Assembly (NCBI RefSeq): GCF_004127445.1
Contig: NZ_QEXM01000023.1
Coordinates: forward strand, 1 to 64,000
Direction of reading: 5' to 3'
DNA length: 64,000 nt
From: Streptomyces alfalfae
GTDB taxonomy: Bacteria > Actinomycetota > Actinomycetes > Streptomycetales > Streptomycetaceae
Shown here: piece after piece, positions 1-8,910 of the stretch
How positions within the stretch are numbered: the first letter of the stretch is position 1
How the letters are laid out: each line of letters starts with the position of its first letter
Translations under genes and position numbers: made by a program
Notes under the pieces: model-generated
Database searches by the model: none
Seen by the model: only the letters and a program-made list of their open reading frames with translations
Told to the model about the DNA's origin: nothing

Positions 1-957
1 CCGGACCGGCGGCAGCGGCTCGCGGTGGGGATGTCGGTGGACGGCCGTGTGGAGGTGTTCCATGCGGCGGTCGACCAGATCTATCACACGTATCAGCATG
101 AGCCGGGGGGTGCGTGGTCGGGTTGGCGGGCGTTCGGCGGCCCGGCGTCGGCGACGGTCGCGCTGGCGGCGTCACCGGACGGCAGGTTGGAGTTGTTCGC
201 CATGAACGGTGGGACGTTCATGCACCGGTATCAGGCGAAGGTGTCGGGGGAGTGGGCCGATTGGTATGCGTTCGGCGGGGGCGGGGACCATCTGGCGGTG
301 TCCAGGAACCATGACGGTCGCCTTGAGGTGTTCGCTTCCAACGGCGGTGGTGTGCATCACCGTTGGCATGACACGCCGGGTGGGACGTGGCATGACTGGC
401 GGCCGTTGGGTGGTCCTGCGGGTGCGCGGCTTGCGGCGGCTCCGGCGTCGGACGGGCGGATCGAGGTGTTCGCGATGAACGATGACATCTTCCGTCACAC
501 CTGTCAGACGGATCTGGTGGGGACGTGGCGGGAGTGGGTGGACTTCGGTCTGGGGGGTGAGCATCTGGCGGTGGCGAGGAACCGTGATGGTCGGTTGGAG
601 GTCTTCGCGAGCAATGACTCGGGGGTGCATCACCGGTGGCAGAACGTTCCGGCCGGTGACTGGCACGACTGGCAGCCGCTGGGTGGTCCGGTGAGTGCGC
701 GGCTTGCGGTGGTGGAGTCGCATGACGAGCGGATCGAGGTGTTCGCCATGAATGACGACGTCCTGCAGCACAACTACCAGGTGGACGCGTCGGGGGCGTG
801 GCGCACCTGGCAGGACTTCGGCGGCGGAGGCTATTTCATCCGGGGGCTGCGCAATCGGGACGGCCGGCTGGAGATCTTCGCGAACAACCCCGGCGGTGTC
901 CACCACCGCTGGCAGCACCAGCCGGGCAGCACCTGGCTCGACTGGCAACCGCTGTGA
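1..957 (+). CDS. PLL/tachylectin-like beta-propeller protein, 5' end outside the window
   Basis: The frame is open from base 1, and its first residues already match the internal repeat (RLAV then DGRVEVF). The gene therefore starts before the window, and the ATG at 25 is probably internal; 318 residues are visible. At least seven repeats of about 48-49 residues can be read, each with a DGR(L/I/V)E(V/L)F core followed by a W-x-x-W pair (for example HHRW and WHDW). They alternate between two sub-types (AMNDD and ASN-GVHHRW), so the true period is about 98 residues. This pattern is typical of PLL-like or tachylectin-like beta-propellers, which bind sugars on cell surfaces. No enzymatic domain is visible. 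Any N-terminal signal peptide or catalytic module would lie outside the window. The ligand is unknown. Confidence 0.8.
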   Translation, partial: PDRRQRLAVGMSVDGRVEVFHAAVDQIYHTYQHEPGGAWSGWRAFGGPASATVALAASPDGRLELFAMNGGTFMHRYQAKVSGEWADWYAFGGGGDHLAVSRNHDGRLEVFASNGGGVHHRWHDTPGGTWHDWRPLGGPAGARLAAAPASDGRIEVFAMNDDIFRHTCQTDLVGTWREWVDFGLGGEHLAVARNRDGRLEVFASNDSGVHHRWQNVPAGDWHDWQPLGGPVSARLAVVESHDERIEVFAMNDDVLQHNYQVDASGAWRTWQDFGGGGYFIRGLRNRDGRLEIFANNPGGVHHRWQHQPGSTWLDWQPL

Positions 958-976
958 TCCTGCCTCCGCACGGCAG

Positions 977-1011
977 GCCGTCGCGGACACCGCACCGGTG
1001 TCCGCGACGGC
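977..1011. terminator. Bidirectional hairpin between convergent genes
   Basis: A perfect 16-bp inverted repeat (977-992 with 996-1011, 3-nt loop) fills the 57-bp gap between the convergent beta-propeller and ATPase genes. Confidence 0.75.
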
Positions 1012-1014
1012 CGG

Positions 1015-4000
1015 TCACAGTTTCCAGCGGAGGTCCCGGTCGGGGGTGTAACGGCACATCGTCCCGGTGGAGAGGGTGCGGCGCAGGTGGGCCGCGAGGC
1101 CGGGGTGCCGCTGGTCCAGCTTGCGCAAGGTGTCACGGATGCGGCCGGTGACGTTCTTGCGGGCGCGCTCGCGCGAGTCGCCCAGGCGGCGGGGGCGGCC
1201 TCCGAGGCCCGCGCAGCGGCGGAGCTCCTCCAGCAGGTCCGCGCGCTCCTGGTCGTAGGCGGCCGCGCGGCGCTCGTCGCCCTGCTCGACCGCCCGGTCG
1301 ATCTCCTCGTCCAGCCGCTCCAGATGACGTCGGTAGCGGGTGCGGGCCTCGTCGTCGAGCACGTCGTCGGCCCCCATGCCGTGCACGGTGGCGACGGTGT
1401 CGTCGTCCGGGTTCAGCAGCCGGACCGCCGCGATGTCCCGGCCGGGCAGGCCCAGCAGGCAGTGCAGGTCGCGCAGGCCCTTCGCGTCGGGCATGTGGAC
1501 GGTGCGGCCCTCGTACGTCAGCCGCCACACCTCGCCGACGCGCCGGAACTCGTACGCGGCGGGCGCGTCGTCCGGGGCGGGGTGACCGGCGTCCGCATGA
1601 CCGGCGCCGGCCGCACGCCCGCCGACCAGGTGCTCGACGCGGGCGAGGAGATGCGTCATGCCGAGCTCGTGCGCCTGTGACTCCGCCTCGCCGAGCAGGC
1701 CCGCCACGTGCCGCTCGTCGTGAGCGCCCCGCGCCACGATCGCGGCCGCCAGTTCGAGGCGGGACCGCAGCGACCAGGGCAGGGCGTGCAAGCGCTCGGC
1801 CGACCGGCACGCCTCGGTGAGATGGCGTACGGCCGCGTCCCAGCGCTGCCGCGCGGCGTCGAGGATGCCCAGCCAGAGCGTGGCCGGACCGCTGATGTCC
1901 CACCCGAAGAGGGAGACCAGCCACTGGCCGGTGTGCGGGACGAGCGCGGCGTGGGCGTTGTCGCACCACGCCGGGTCGCCCGACGCGGCGGCCGCCTGCG
2001 CCTGGTAGCGCAGCCACAGCGGGGTGACGCTGCGGTGGAGCACCGTGTCACCGCCCGCCCCCGCGCCGGGGCGGGGGACGGGCACGCCCCGGCACTCGCC
2101 CGCTTCCAGTTCGGCGAGGGCCTCGACGAGGTCGACGTACGGATGCTGCTGGGCCCGCAGCGTGCCGAGGAGCTGCCGCGCCTCGGTGAACCTGCCGCGC
2201 AGGACGAGCAGGCTCCAGCGGTGGTGGGAGACGAAGTAGTGGTAGTAGTTGGCGCCCGGGGTGCTCATCGACTCCGAGGCTTCGAGGAGTTCGGCCGCCT
2301 CGGCGAACCTGCCGGTCAGGGCGTGGACGATGCTGTGGTCGATCACGGAGTGCAGCCGCAGGCGGGCCGAGCCGTCGGCGGCGCCCAGGGCCACCATGGC
2401 GTGGAAGTCCTCCATGAACCGCGGGTCTCCCGCCTCCAGCGCGGCGACCCAGCGCATGGACATCGCCACGTGCTCCGTCCACCGGTCGCCCCGGCGCCGG
2501 GACACCGCGACGAGCTCGTCCGCCAGGGCCCGCCGGTCGCCCACCGTCCTAGGACCCCACTCCGACTGCAGCCGTGCCCAGAGGCCGATGTGCAGCGTGT
2601 CGTCGTCGCCCGCCGCGCGGGCCCCGGCGATCACACCGGCTGCCACGTGCCGGGCCAGGGAGGACTGCGACAGGGTCGGTCCGCCGCCGTCCCCCGCCGG
2701 CGCCGGTTGCCCGGCAGCGGCGCGTTGCTGTTCGTGGGCCCACCGCAGGGCGCGCGGCTTCAGCAGGGCCGTGTCACCGCGCCCGTCGGATCCGTACAGG
2801 GTCAGCGCCGTCCACCCCATCAGCAGGGGATCGTCCAGACCCCGCGCCAGGGTGGCGGTGTCGGCGTACACCCGCCAGGAGCGCTCATGCTCCCCGAGCA
2901 TCTGGAGCGCCGTCCCGAAGTGCAGGCCGAGCAGCACCCGGCGGGCGGGGGCCGCGTCCCCGAGGCGGTCGAGGGCGCGCTCGTAGTGCCCGGCCGCTTC
3001 CTCGTGCGCCATGCGGTTCTCCGCGTGCCGCGCGGCGGCCAGCAGGAGGTCCACGGCCTCGTCGCGGTCCAGCTCCTCGAAGGCGAGGTGGGCGTGGCGG
3101 GCCAGTTCCACCGGAAGGGTCACGTCCCGCGCGTCCGCGGTGCCGCGCAGCGCGCGCACGGCGGCCGCGTGCAGTCGGCGTACGCGCCGGGAGTCCAGAC
3201 CGCCGTACAGGGTCTCGCGCACGAGGTCGTGCGCGAAGAGCACGCTCTGGGCGGACCCCTCCCCGGAGGTCTCGCCCACCACGAGCCGCGCGCCCGCGGC
3301 CCGGTCCAGCCACCGGCGCACCTCTTCGAGCGGGGCGCCCATGACGCTCGCCAGGGTGTCGACGCGGAACCGCCGCCCGAGCACGGACGCGGCCCCCAGA
3401 CAGCCGGCGACGGCACCGTCCAGCAGACGCAACCGCCGCCGCAGCGAGGCGTGCAGGCCCGGTGACATCCCGCTCACCTCGTGACCGCCGGCCCACAGGC
3501 GCGCTGTCTCCTGTACGAAGAAGGGGTTGCCGCCCGTCCGGTGCAGCACGTCGGCGACGAGCTCGCCGTCCGGTGCGCCGCCCGCCGTACGGCGCATCAG
3601 TTCGGCGACGTCGTCGGCGCCGAGGCCGGTGAGCGTGAGGGTCGTCGACCGGGCCGTCAGGGACCGGAACCGGTCGCGCAGGCAGTGGTCGGGCCGCTCG
3701 ACCTCGGCGAGCCGGCACGTGGCCACGATCAGCACCCGTTCCAGCGACACGTGCTGGGCCGCGAACTCCAGGAGGGCGACCGACGCCGGGTCGGCCCAGT
3801 GCACGTCCTCCAGGACCACCAGGACGGGGCGGTGCTGCGCCGCGGTGACCAGCATGGTCGTGACCGCGTCGAACAGCTCGAACCGCCCCGGCTCCTCCGC
3901 CCCGCCGCCCCCGCCGTCCAGCAGCACCTGCCACACCACACCGGCGGCCTCCGACGCGGCCTCCCACGCCTCTGCCCGCAGGGACCTGCGCAGACCGCGT

Positions 4001-4320
4001 ATGACCTGCGTCCAGGGCCAGTACCCCGGAGTGCCGTCGGCCCCCCAGCACGACCCGAGCAGCACGGCCATGTCCGCACGCCGCGCCTCGTGCACCGCGC
4101 GACCGACGAGAGCCGTCTTGCCGATCCCCGCCTCACCGGTGACCAGCAGCAGCCCGCCACGCCCCCCGCGGGCCCGCTCCAACTCGGCACGCAGCCCCCG
4201 CAGGAACTCCCCCCGCCCGAGCAGCCCCTGCCCGTCCCCGTCCTCCCCCGGCGCCACGCCCATGACCGCCCCCGCCCCAGCCCTCGCAACGCCCCCATCC
4301 GGCGGCAGCCGTTGCCTCAC
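1015..4320 (-). CDS. Large AAA ATPase regulator-like protein (1101 aa)
   Basis: This is a STAND/LuxR-type ATPase. Walker A GEAGIGKT is at residues 62-69 and a Walker B-like stretch ending EDVHWAD at about 166-177, followed by a long helical TPR-like region. The C-terminus (about 900-1101) has no LuxR helix-turn-helix. It carries instead the actinobacterial module built around FRRVGEVWRLTYEGR and DAKGLRDLHCLLGLPGR, ending in a basic helical segment with GTMCRYTPD. Such proteins are thought to act as ATP-dependent signalling or regulatory scaffolds; the effector is unknown. The GTG at 4320 lies 5 nt after TACGCT, a possible leaderless start. The ATG at 4263 is the alternative and still leaves the Walker A motif intact. 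Confidence 0.8.
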   Translation of the reverse strand: MRQRLPPDGGVARAGAGAVMGVAPGEDGDGQGLLGRGEFLRGLRAELERARGGRGGLLLVTGEAGIGKTALVGRAVHEARRADMAVLLGSCWGADGTPGYWPWTQVIRGLRRSLRAEAWEAASEAAGVVWQVLLDGGGGGAEEPGRFELFDAVTTMLVTAAQHRPVLVVLEDVHWADPASVALLEFAAQHVSLERVLIVATCRLAEVERPDHCLRDRFRSLTARSTTLTLTGLGADDVAELMRRTAGGAPDGELVADVLHRTGGNPFFVQETARLWAGGHEVSGMSPGLHASLRRRLRLLDGAVAGCLGAASVLGRRFRVDTLASVMGAPLEEVRRWLDRAAGARLVVGETSGEGSAQSVLFAHDLVRETLYGGLDSRRVRRLHAAAVRALRGTADARDVTLPVELARHAHLAFEELDRDEAVDLLLAAARHAENRMAHEEAAGHYERALDRLGDAAPARRVLLGLHFGTALQMLGEHERSWRVYADTATLARGLDDPLLMGWTALTLYGSDGRGDTALLKPRALRWAHEQQRAAAGQPAPAGDGGGPTLSQSSLARHVAAGVIAGARAAGDDDTLHIGLWARLQSEWGPRTVGDRRALADELVAVSRRRGDRWTEHVAMSMRWVAALEAGDPRFMEDFHAMVALGAADGSARLRLHSVIDHSIVHALTGRFAEAAELLEASESMSTPGANYYHYFVSHHRWSLLVLRGRFTEARQLLGTLRAQQHPYVDLVEALAELEAGECRGVPVPRPGAGAGGDTVLHRSVTPLWLRYQAQAAAASGDPAWCDNAHAALVPHTGQWLVSLFGWDISGPATLWLGILDAARQRWDAAVRHLTEACRSAERLHALPWSLRSRLELAAAIVARGAHDERHVAGLLGEAESQAHELGMTHLLARVEHLVGGRAAGAGHADAGHPAPDDAPAAYEFRRVGEVWRLTYEGRTVHMPDAKGLRDLHCLLGLPGRDIAAVRLLNPDDDTVATVHGMGADDVLDDEARTRYRRHLERLDEEIDRAVEQGDERRAAAYDQERADLLEELRRCAGLGGRPRRLGDSRERARKNVTGRIRDTLRKLDQRHPGLAAHLRRTLSTGTMCRYTPDRDLRWKL

Positions 4321-4414
4321 CGAAAAGCGTAGGGCGTGTTCGAAAACCGGATCAATTCGGCCAAAGGGGTGACCGGTGGACGTGGGCGGCGGGCGTCACG
4401 GGCGTGGGCGACAG

Positions 4415-4463
4415 CCGCAGGGCCCGCCCGTGGTCAGTGGTCGATCACGGGCGGGCCCTGCGG
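4415..4463 (-). terminator. Terminator of the sigma factor gene
   Basis: A perfect 18-bp stem (4415-4432 with 4446-4463, 13-nt loop) lies just after the sigma factor stop codon. It also separates this gene from the ATPase gene read on the same strand. Confidence 0.75.
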
Positions 4464-4486
4464 AGCCGGGCGAGGGGGAGTGCGGA

Positions 4487-5416
4487 CTACTCCTCCACCG
4501 TCAGGCCCTTGCGAAGCTTGACGAGCGTGCGCGAGAGCAGGCGCGAGACGTGCATCTGCGATATGCCCAGCTCCTCGCCGATCTCGGACTGCGTCATGTT
4601 GGCGACGAAGCGGAGGGAGAGGATCTTCCGCTCGCGCGGCGGCAGTTCGGCGATCAGCGGCTTCAGCGACTCGACGTACTCGATGCCTTCGAGGCCGTGG
4701 TCCTCGTAGCCGATGCGGTCCGTGAGCGCGCCCTCGGAGTCGTCCTCCTCGGGCTGGGCGTCCAGGGAGCTCGCCGTGTAGGCGTTGGACGCGGCCATGC
4801 CCTCGATGACCTCGTCGTTGGTGATGCCGAGGCGGGTGGCGAGTTCGCTCACCGTGGGGGCGCGGTCGAGCTGCTGGGCGAGCTCGTCGCCCGCCTTGGC
4901 CAGGTCGAGCCGGAGCTCCTGCAGGCGGCGCGGGACGCGTACCGACCAGCTGGTGTCGCGGAAGAAGCGCTTGACCTCACCGACGATCGTCGGCATCGCG
5001 AACGTGGGGAACTCCACACCACGGCTGAGCTCGAAGCGGTCGATGGCCTTGATGAGGCCGATCGTGCCGACCTGGATGATGTCCTCCATCGGCTCGCTGC
5101 GGGAGCGGAACCGGGAGGCCGCGAACTTCACCAGGGCGAGGTTGAGTTCGACCAGGGTGTTGCGGACGTAAGCGTGTTCGTGCGTGCCTTCCTCAAGCGT
5201 CTCCAGACGCTCGAAGAGGGTCTTGGACAGGGCCCTCGCGTCCAGCGGCGCCACTTCGTCGAACGGCGGGATCTCGGGGAGGTCGCGCAGACCTCCGAGG
5301 GCGTCCTGAGCCTGGGCGGACTCATGGGCGGGGCCCGGGATCACGGTGGCGGAGTGGTGCGGCAGGGTTGTCGACGTCGCTTGGTCAGTATGCGATTCGT
5401 CGAGCCGGGGTGACAT
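4487..5416 (-). CDS. sigI: SigB/SigF-family RNA polymerase sigma factor (309 aa)
   Basis: This is an alternative sigma factor of the SigB/SigF/SigG type. Region 2 is visible around LVKFAASRFRSRSEPMEDIIQ and GTIGLIKAIDRFELSRGVEF. Region 3 follows around FFRDTSWSVRVPRRLQE, and region 4 has LPPRERKILSLRF and the HTH MTQSEIGEELGISQMHVSRL. The start at 5416 has a clear GGAGGA five bases upstream; longer in-frame starts at 5428, 5440 and 5599 lack one. A divergent STAS protein and an RsbW-like kinase lie next to it, so partner switching is the likely control. The symbol rests on remembered synteny with S. coelicolor sigI (purK, purE and a peptide transporter nearby), not on a search. Confidence 0.85.
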   Translation of the reverse strand: MSPRLDESHTDQATSTTLPHHSATVIPGPAHESAQAQDALGGLRDLPEIPPFDEVAPLDARALSKTLFERLETLEEGTHEHAYVRNTLVELNLALVKFAASRFRSRSEPMEDIIQVGTIGLIKAIDRFELSRGVEFPTFAMPTIVGEVKRFFRDTSWSVRVPRRLQELRLDLAKAGDELAQQLDRAPTVSELATRLGITNDEVIEGMAASNAYTASSLDAQPEEDDSEGALTDRIGYEDHGLEGIEYVESLKPLIAELPPRERKILSLRFVANMTQSEIGEELGISQMHVSRLLSRTLVKLRKGLTVEE

Positions 5417-5667
5417 GGTGTCCTCCATCGTTCTCGGCATATGGCTGCCGATGCCAATACGTGCACTGCGGTGTGCGGCGCCTCCAAAGCCGTCCGTGTC
5501 GATTGCTGTCTCTTCTACCCCTACCCGCTTCCACTCTCCGGTCGCAAGTGCGTTCTGAGGTGAAATGTCCGAATTCTGGAGGATGTTCGGGTACCCCAAA
5601 GCGCGGTGAGGGCGTAATGTTCGGGGACGTCATCAACCAGGTACGACGGGGCGGAAGAGAGTTTCGG

Positions 5668-6036
5668 ATGGACCGCGGCACGGTCGGCAGTGCGCACATG
5701 GGCCGGCTTCTGGTCGAAGTGAAGAAGACGGGGGCGAGTGCCGTCGTGACTCCGGCGGGTGAGCTGGACCACCACACCGCCGACGTCCTGCGGGAGCCGC
5801 TGGAAAGCTGCCTCGACGACGGTGTCACCAAGCTCGTGGTGGACTGCTCGCGTCTTGAGTTCTGCGATTCCACGGGACTCAACGTGCTGCTCGGGGCCCG
5901 GCTCAAGGCCGAGGCCGCAGGGGGTGGAATCCACCTGGCCGGGATGCTGCCAGTGGTGGCGCGGGTCTTCGAGATCACCGGCGCGGAGGCCGTCTTCACG
6001 GTCCACGAAACGCTCGACGCGGCACTGGCGGACTGA
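5668..6036 (+). CDS. STAS-domain anti-anti-sigma factor (122 aa)
   Basis: This is an RsbV/SpoIIAA-type antagonist that would sequester the neighbouring RsbW-like kinase when unphosphorylated and so free the sigma factor. The single STAS domain spans roughly residues 14-118. It has the switch motif CDSTGLNVLL with the predicted phosphoserine at Ser68. The start is uncertain. ATG 5668 follows GGAAGAGAG at reasonable spacing, and ATG 5617 follows GGTGAG and would add 17 residues. Both keep the domain whole. The gene is divergent from the sigma factor and upstream of the kinase gene, with a 231-bp gap that may hold its own promoter. The family is certain; which sigma factor it controls is inferred from position. 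Confidence 0.85.
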   Translation: MDRGTVGSAHMGRLLVEVKKTGASAVVTPAGELDHHTADVLREPLESCLDDGVTKLVVDCSRLEFCDSTGLNVLLGARLKAEAAGGGIHLAGMLPVVARVFEITGAEAVFTVHETLDAALAD

Positions 6037-6071
6037 GTCCGCAGCGGTCCCGCGTGAAAGTTACGCACCAG

Positions 6072-6110
6072 TTGCCCCCATGTGATCAACGCGTTATAGG
6101 TGTCACATGG
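6072..6110 (+). promoter_or_regulatory. Possible promoter overlapped by a palindrome before the anti-sigma gene
   Basis: TTGCCC (6072-6077), a 17-bp spacer and TATAGG (6095-6100) resemble a vegetative promoter. The 8-bp arms CCATGTGA (6078-6085) and TCACATGG (6103-6110) flank its -10 region and could be an operator. This is pattern only. Confidence 0.35.
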
Positions 6111-6267
6111 ACCGTCCGGAATAAGTGGGTGTTCTCACGGTCCGGCCGGGCAGGAGAGACCTGAATCCGTCATCTGTCAGAACGGCAAGCAGCCGATGTC
6201 CCTACTCGTCCAGAGTCCTCTGCGTGGCCAGAGTCCTCAGTCCTCTTGTCGGTGAGGTGAAGCGCTG

Positions 6268-6777
6268 ATGAGCACCACCCGGCCTTACTCGCCGGGCGAC
6301 CGTGGCCCGGAGTCCGAGGCCGCTGTCGCGGACGCTTCCGCGGACCGTGCCTCCGGGGAGCCCGGCGCTCGCCAGGTCCGCAGTTTGAGTCTGAACGGGG
6401 CGAGCGGCATCGTCCCGCTGGCCCGTGACTACACGCGCGAGGCGCTGCATGCCTGGGGCTGGCTGCCCGCGGAGAGCGCCGAGCGGCGCGCCGCCGCCGA
6501 GGACGTGCTCCTCGTCGTCTCCGAGTTGGTCACCAACGCCTGCCTGCACGCCGAGGGCCCCGACGAGCTCTGGCTCTCCACCGACGGCAAAGTGCTGCGC
6601 ATCGAGGTCTCCGACCGCGGCGCGGGGCAGCCCGCGCCCCGCACCCCGCACCGGGCGGGGCGGCCCGGCGGGCACGGCATGTTCATCGTCCAGCGGCTCT
6701 GCCTCGACTGGGGCGTGGTCCGCACGCCCGGGGCCTCGGGCAAGAAGGTCTGGGCGGAGATGGGCGCCCCCGCCTGA
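6268..6777 (+). CDS. RsbW-like anti-sigma serine kinase (169 aa)
   Basis: This is a GHKL-fold ATPase of the HATPase_c_2/RsbW type. The N box EDVLLVVSELVTNACLHA lies near residues 75-95, and the G1/G2 region follows with SDRGAGQPAPR and GGHGMFIVQRL. Proteins of this family bind a sigma factor, phosphorylate a STAS antagonist and hold the sigma factor inactive. The first 45 residues are low-complexity and may be disordered. The ATG follows GAGGTGAAG. Its place directly downstream of a STAS gene and close to a SigB-type sigma factor gives a complete three-part switch. Streptomyces has many orphan RsbW-like proteins, so the pairing is inferred from adjacency. Confidence 0.85.
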   Translation: MSTTRPYSPGDRGPESEAAVADASADRASGEPGARQVRSLSLNGASGIVPLARDYTREALHAWGWLPAESAERRAAAEDVLLVVSELVTNACLHAEGPDELWLSTDGKVLRIEVSDRGAGQPAPRTPHRAGRPGGHGMFIVQRLCLDWGVVRTPGASGKKVWAEMGAPA

Positions 6778-6841
6778 ACCGCGGGCCCGCGAGTGCCCGC
6801 CGTGCCGCCCGGGGCCACGGCTGTTACCCACGGTTCGTTCG

Positions 6842-6868
6842 CGCGCCGGATCACCTGGATCCGGCGTG
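6842..6868 (+). terminator. Hairpin after the anti-sigma gene
   Basis: A stem of about 8-11 bp with a five-base loop (GCCGGATC at 6845-6852 with GATCCGGC at 6858-6865) is followed by TCCTTTGTCTT. It is a plausible terminator in the 215-bp gap before the LPQTG protein. Confidence 0.5.
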
Positions 6869-6992
6869 TCCTTTGTCTTCCCTCGGCAAGGTCACCGGCG
6901 TACCTTGAGCGCCCAATCTGATGTGCCGTCAGTAATTCAGCGTCACTCCGCACCGCGGCACGCCACGACGACCGGCATGAGGGGTATTCGAG

Positions 6993-7739
6993 GTGTCGTA
7001 CAAGAAAACGGCCGCGCTCGCGCTCGCCACCGCCCTGGCCGGCGGCTCAGCGGTGCTGATGGCCGCCCCCGCCGCGCAGGCCACCGTGAGGGACGTCGAC
7101 TACCAGTGCAAGACGCCGATCGGCGACAAGAGCGCCGTGTCGCCGATCGACATCAAGAGCGTCAAGAGCGGCAGCGCCCACAAGCTCACGATGACCTTCC
7201 AGAAGGGCGTCTCCTCCAGCCCCGTCGAGTTGGGCAAGGGCGCGATGGAGCCGAGCGCGGTGATCAGGCTGGGCGGCGCGGAGAGCGGCACGGTGAAGGT
7301 GTCGGGGCCGACGAACACCGAGGCGATCCCCGCGAACACCCCGATCAAGATCAGTGACCTCTCGGGCACGTACACGCCGAAGAAGAGCGGCAAGGTCACC
7401 TTCACGGCCGGGGTCCTCACGATCAAGGCCCTCGGGACGACGACCACGTGCACGCCGTCCAACAGCCCGAAGCCGTCCCTCGAACTCACCGTCAAGGGCG
7501 GCGGCGGTTCCGACGGCGCGGACCCCGGCCCCGACCCGGGCTCCGACGCCGGCGCGAACGGCGGCGCCGACGCCTCCGGCGGCTCCGAGAGCGCCCCCTC
7601 CGGCGGCGGAGAGCTGCCGCAGACCGGACCCGCGGACTCCGCCGTCGCGCTCGGCACCCTCGGCGGCACCGTGCTGCTCGCGGGCGCGGCCGGCGCGCTC
7701 TGGCTGACCCGCAGGAACCAGGCGGCGCGCTCGCGCTAG
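6993..7739 (+). CDS. Secreted LPxTG-type cell-wall protein (248 aa)
   Basis: An N-terminal signal peptide (MSYKKTAALALATALAGGSA, then a cleavable AAPAAQA) leads to one beta-rich domain of about 140 residues of the kind seen in DUF6801-like actinobacterial exported proteins. A Gly/Asp/Ser-rich linker (GSDGADPGPDPGSDAGANGG) follows. The C-terminus is a sortase signal: LPQTG, a hydrophobic segment and a basic tail (WLTRRNQAARSR). The GTG start has GAGGGG eight bases upstream. The protein would be exported by Sec and linked to peptidoglycan by a sortase. No substrate or partner can be read from the sequence. It sits immediately upstream of another exported protein and is probably co-transcribed with it. 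Confidence 0.8.
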   Translation: MSYKKTAALALATALAGGSAVLMAAPAAQATVRDVDYQCKTPIGDKSAVSPIDIKSVKSGSAHKLTMTFQKGVSSSPVELGKGAMEPSAVIRLGGAESGTVKVSGPTNTEAIPANTPIKISDLSGTYTPKKSGKVTFTAGVLTIKALGTTTTCTPSNSPKPSLELTVKGGGGSDGADPGPDPGSDAGANGGADASGGSESAPSGGGELPQTGPADSAVALGTLGGTVLLAGAAGALWLTRRNQAARSR

Positions 7740-7789
7740 CCCCGGCGCGCACCGCCGCAAGGACCTCGCGAGCAGACCAGGAGCCGCCG

Positions 7790-8884
7790 ATGCCGCCGAA
7801 GCCGTCCACGCCGCCCCTCGCGCGGACCGCGCCACGCGCCGTCGCGGCCCTCGTCGTCCTCGCGCTGCTCGGCCTCGGCTGTGCGCTGCTGCCGGGCTCC
7901 GTCGCCTCGGCGGCCGACGGGCCGACCGTGCGGCTCTCGGCGGCGCAGGCGGGCCAGGGCGGCTCGGTCACCGTCAAGGGCGCCGGGTGGCGGCCCGGCG
8001 CCCTGCTGATGGTGCTGATCTGCGGGCGGTCGAAACCCGGCAGGGGGGTGGTCGGCGGCACCGACTCCTGCGCCAACGCCGAAGGGCGCGCCGTGACCAC
8101 CGGCAAGGACGGGGCCTTCAGCAAGAAGCTCCCGGTGGCCGAGCCGCCCGTGCCCTGCCCCTGTGTCGTCCGCGTCGCCACGGTGACGGGCGCGAAGGAG
8201 CGGGCGGACGCCGCGTTCAGGGTCGCGGGCCACCCGGTGAAGCCGCTGCCGAAGGGAGCCACGGGCGGCCGGCTCGCGGTCCTCGGCGGCACCCGGCTCG
8301 AAGGCTCCAGTGGGCTGCTGACCTGGTTCGGCGCCCCGCCGCAGCGCAAGCTCGTCCTCACGGTCGGCAACACCGGCTCGGAGCCCGTCGAGGACCCGGT
8401 CTTCCGGATCGGTGCCTCCCACGGCGTCTTCGCCCCGGAGTGGGAGGAACAGCGCTGGCAGGGGACCGTGGCGCCGGGCGGGAAGGCGCGGATCGAGCTG
8501 CCGGTGGAGCTCACGGGGGGTGCGCACGGCGACTACCTGGTCTCCCTGCGCTTCGGCGGCGAGGTCCTCGCCGAGCAGCCGTGGGACGTGGGCCGGCCCT
8601 GGGGCGTCACCGTGTTCTGGCTGCTGCTGTGCGTGGTCGTGCCGGCGGCCCTGTTCCGGGTCGGCATGGTGATCGTCGACCGGCTCAGGCCGCCGCGCCG
8701 GGAGGCGTCGGCCCGGCGGCGGCGCAGGCCCCCGTCGGGGGTGAGCAGGGGCAGGCACGGCGCGGGCGGCAGGGGCCTGGGAGCCGCCCTGCCCTGGTTC
8801 ACGCCCGACGCGGCCCCGCCGGCCCCCGCGGGCAGCCGCGCGCCGAGCCCCCACGACGCGCGGCGGACGCCCGACGAGAACTAG
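7790..8884 (+). CDS. Exported protein with a neocarzinostatin-like domain and a C-terminal membrane anchor (364 aa)
   Basis: Residues 1-42 form a signal peptide (AVAALVVLALLGLGCALLPG). Residues 45-150 resemble the small immunoglobulin-like fold of neocarzinostatin-type proteins (TVRLSAAQAGQGGSVTVKG, with C-x(15)-C and a CPC pair). A second beta-rich domain follows, then one membrane helix (VTVFWLLLCVVVPAALFRVG) and a basic, disordered cytoplasmic tail. The ATG has GGAG seven bases upstream. The protein is therefore held on the outer face of the membrane. A 50-bp gap from the LPQTG gene suggests a two-gene surface-protein operon. No chromophore-binding role is claimed, since the fold assignment is by pattern only. 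Confidence 0.7.
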   Translation: MPPKPSTPPLARTAPRAVAALVVLALLGLGCALLPGSVASAADGPTVRLSAAQAGQGGSVTVKGAGWRPGALLMVLICGRSKPGRGVVGGTDSCANAEGRAVTTGKDGAFSKKLPVAEPPVPCPCVVRVATVTGAKERADAAFRVAGHPVKPLPKGATGGRLAVLGGTRLEGSSGLLTWFGAPPQRKLVLTVGNTGSEPVEDPVFRIGASHGVFAPEWEEQRWQGTVAPGGKARIELPVELTGGAHGDYLVSLRFGGEVLAEQPWDVGRPWGVTVFWLLLCVVVPAALFRVGMVIVDRLRPPRREASARRRRRPPSGVSRGRHGAGGRGLGAALPWFTPDAAPPAPAGSRAPSPHDARRTPDEN

Positions 8885-8910
8885 GCACGGCCGGGAACCG
8901 GGTACGGGAG

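Noticed and set aside
1708..3465. Plus-strand 585-codon frame inside the ATPase gene
   Set aside because: Antisense shadow; the minus-strand gene has Walker motifs and a conserved C-terminal module.
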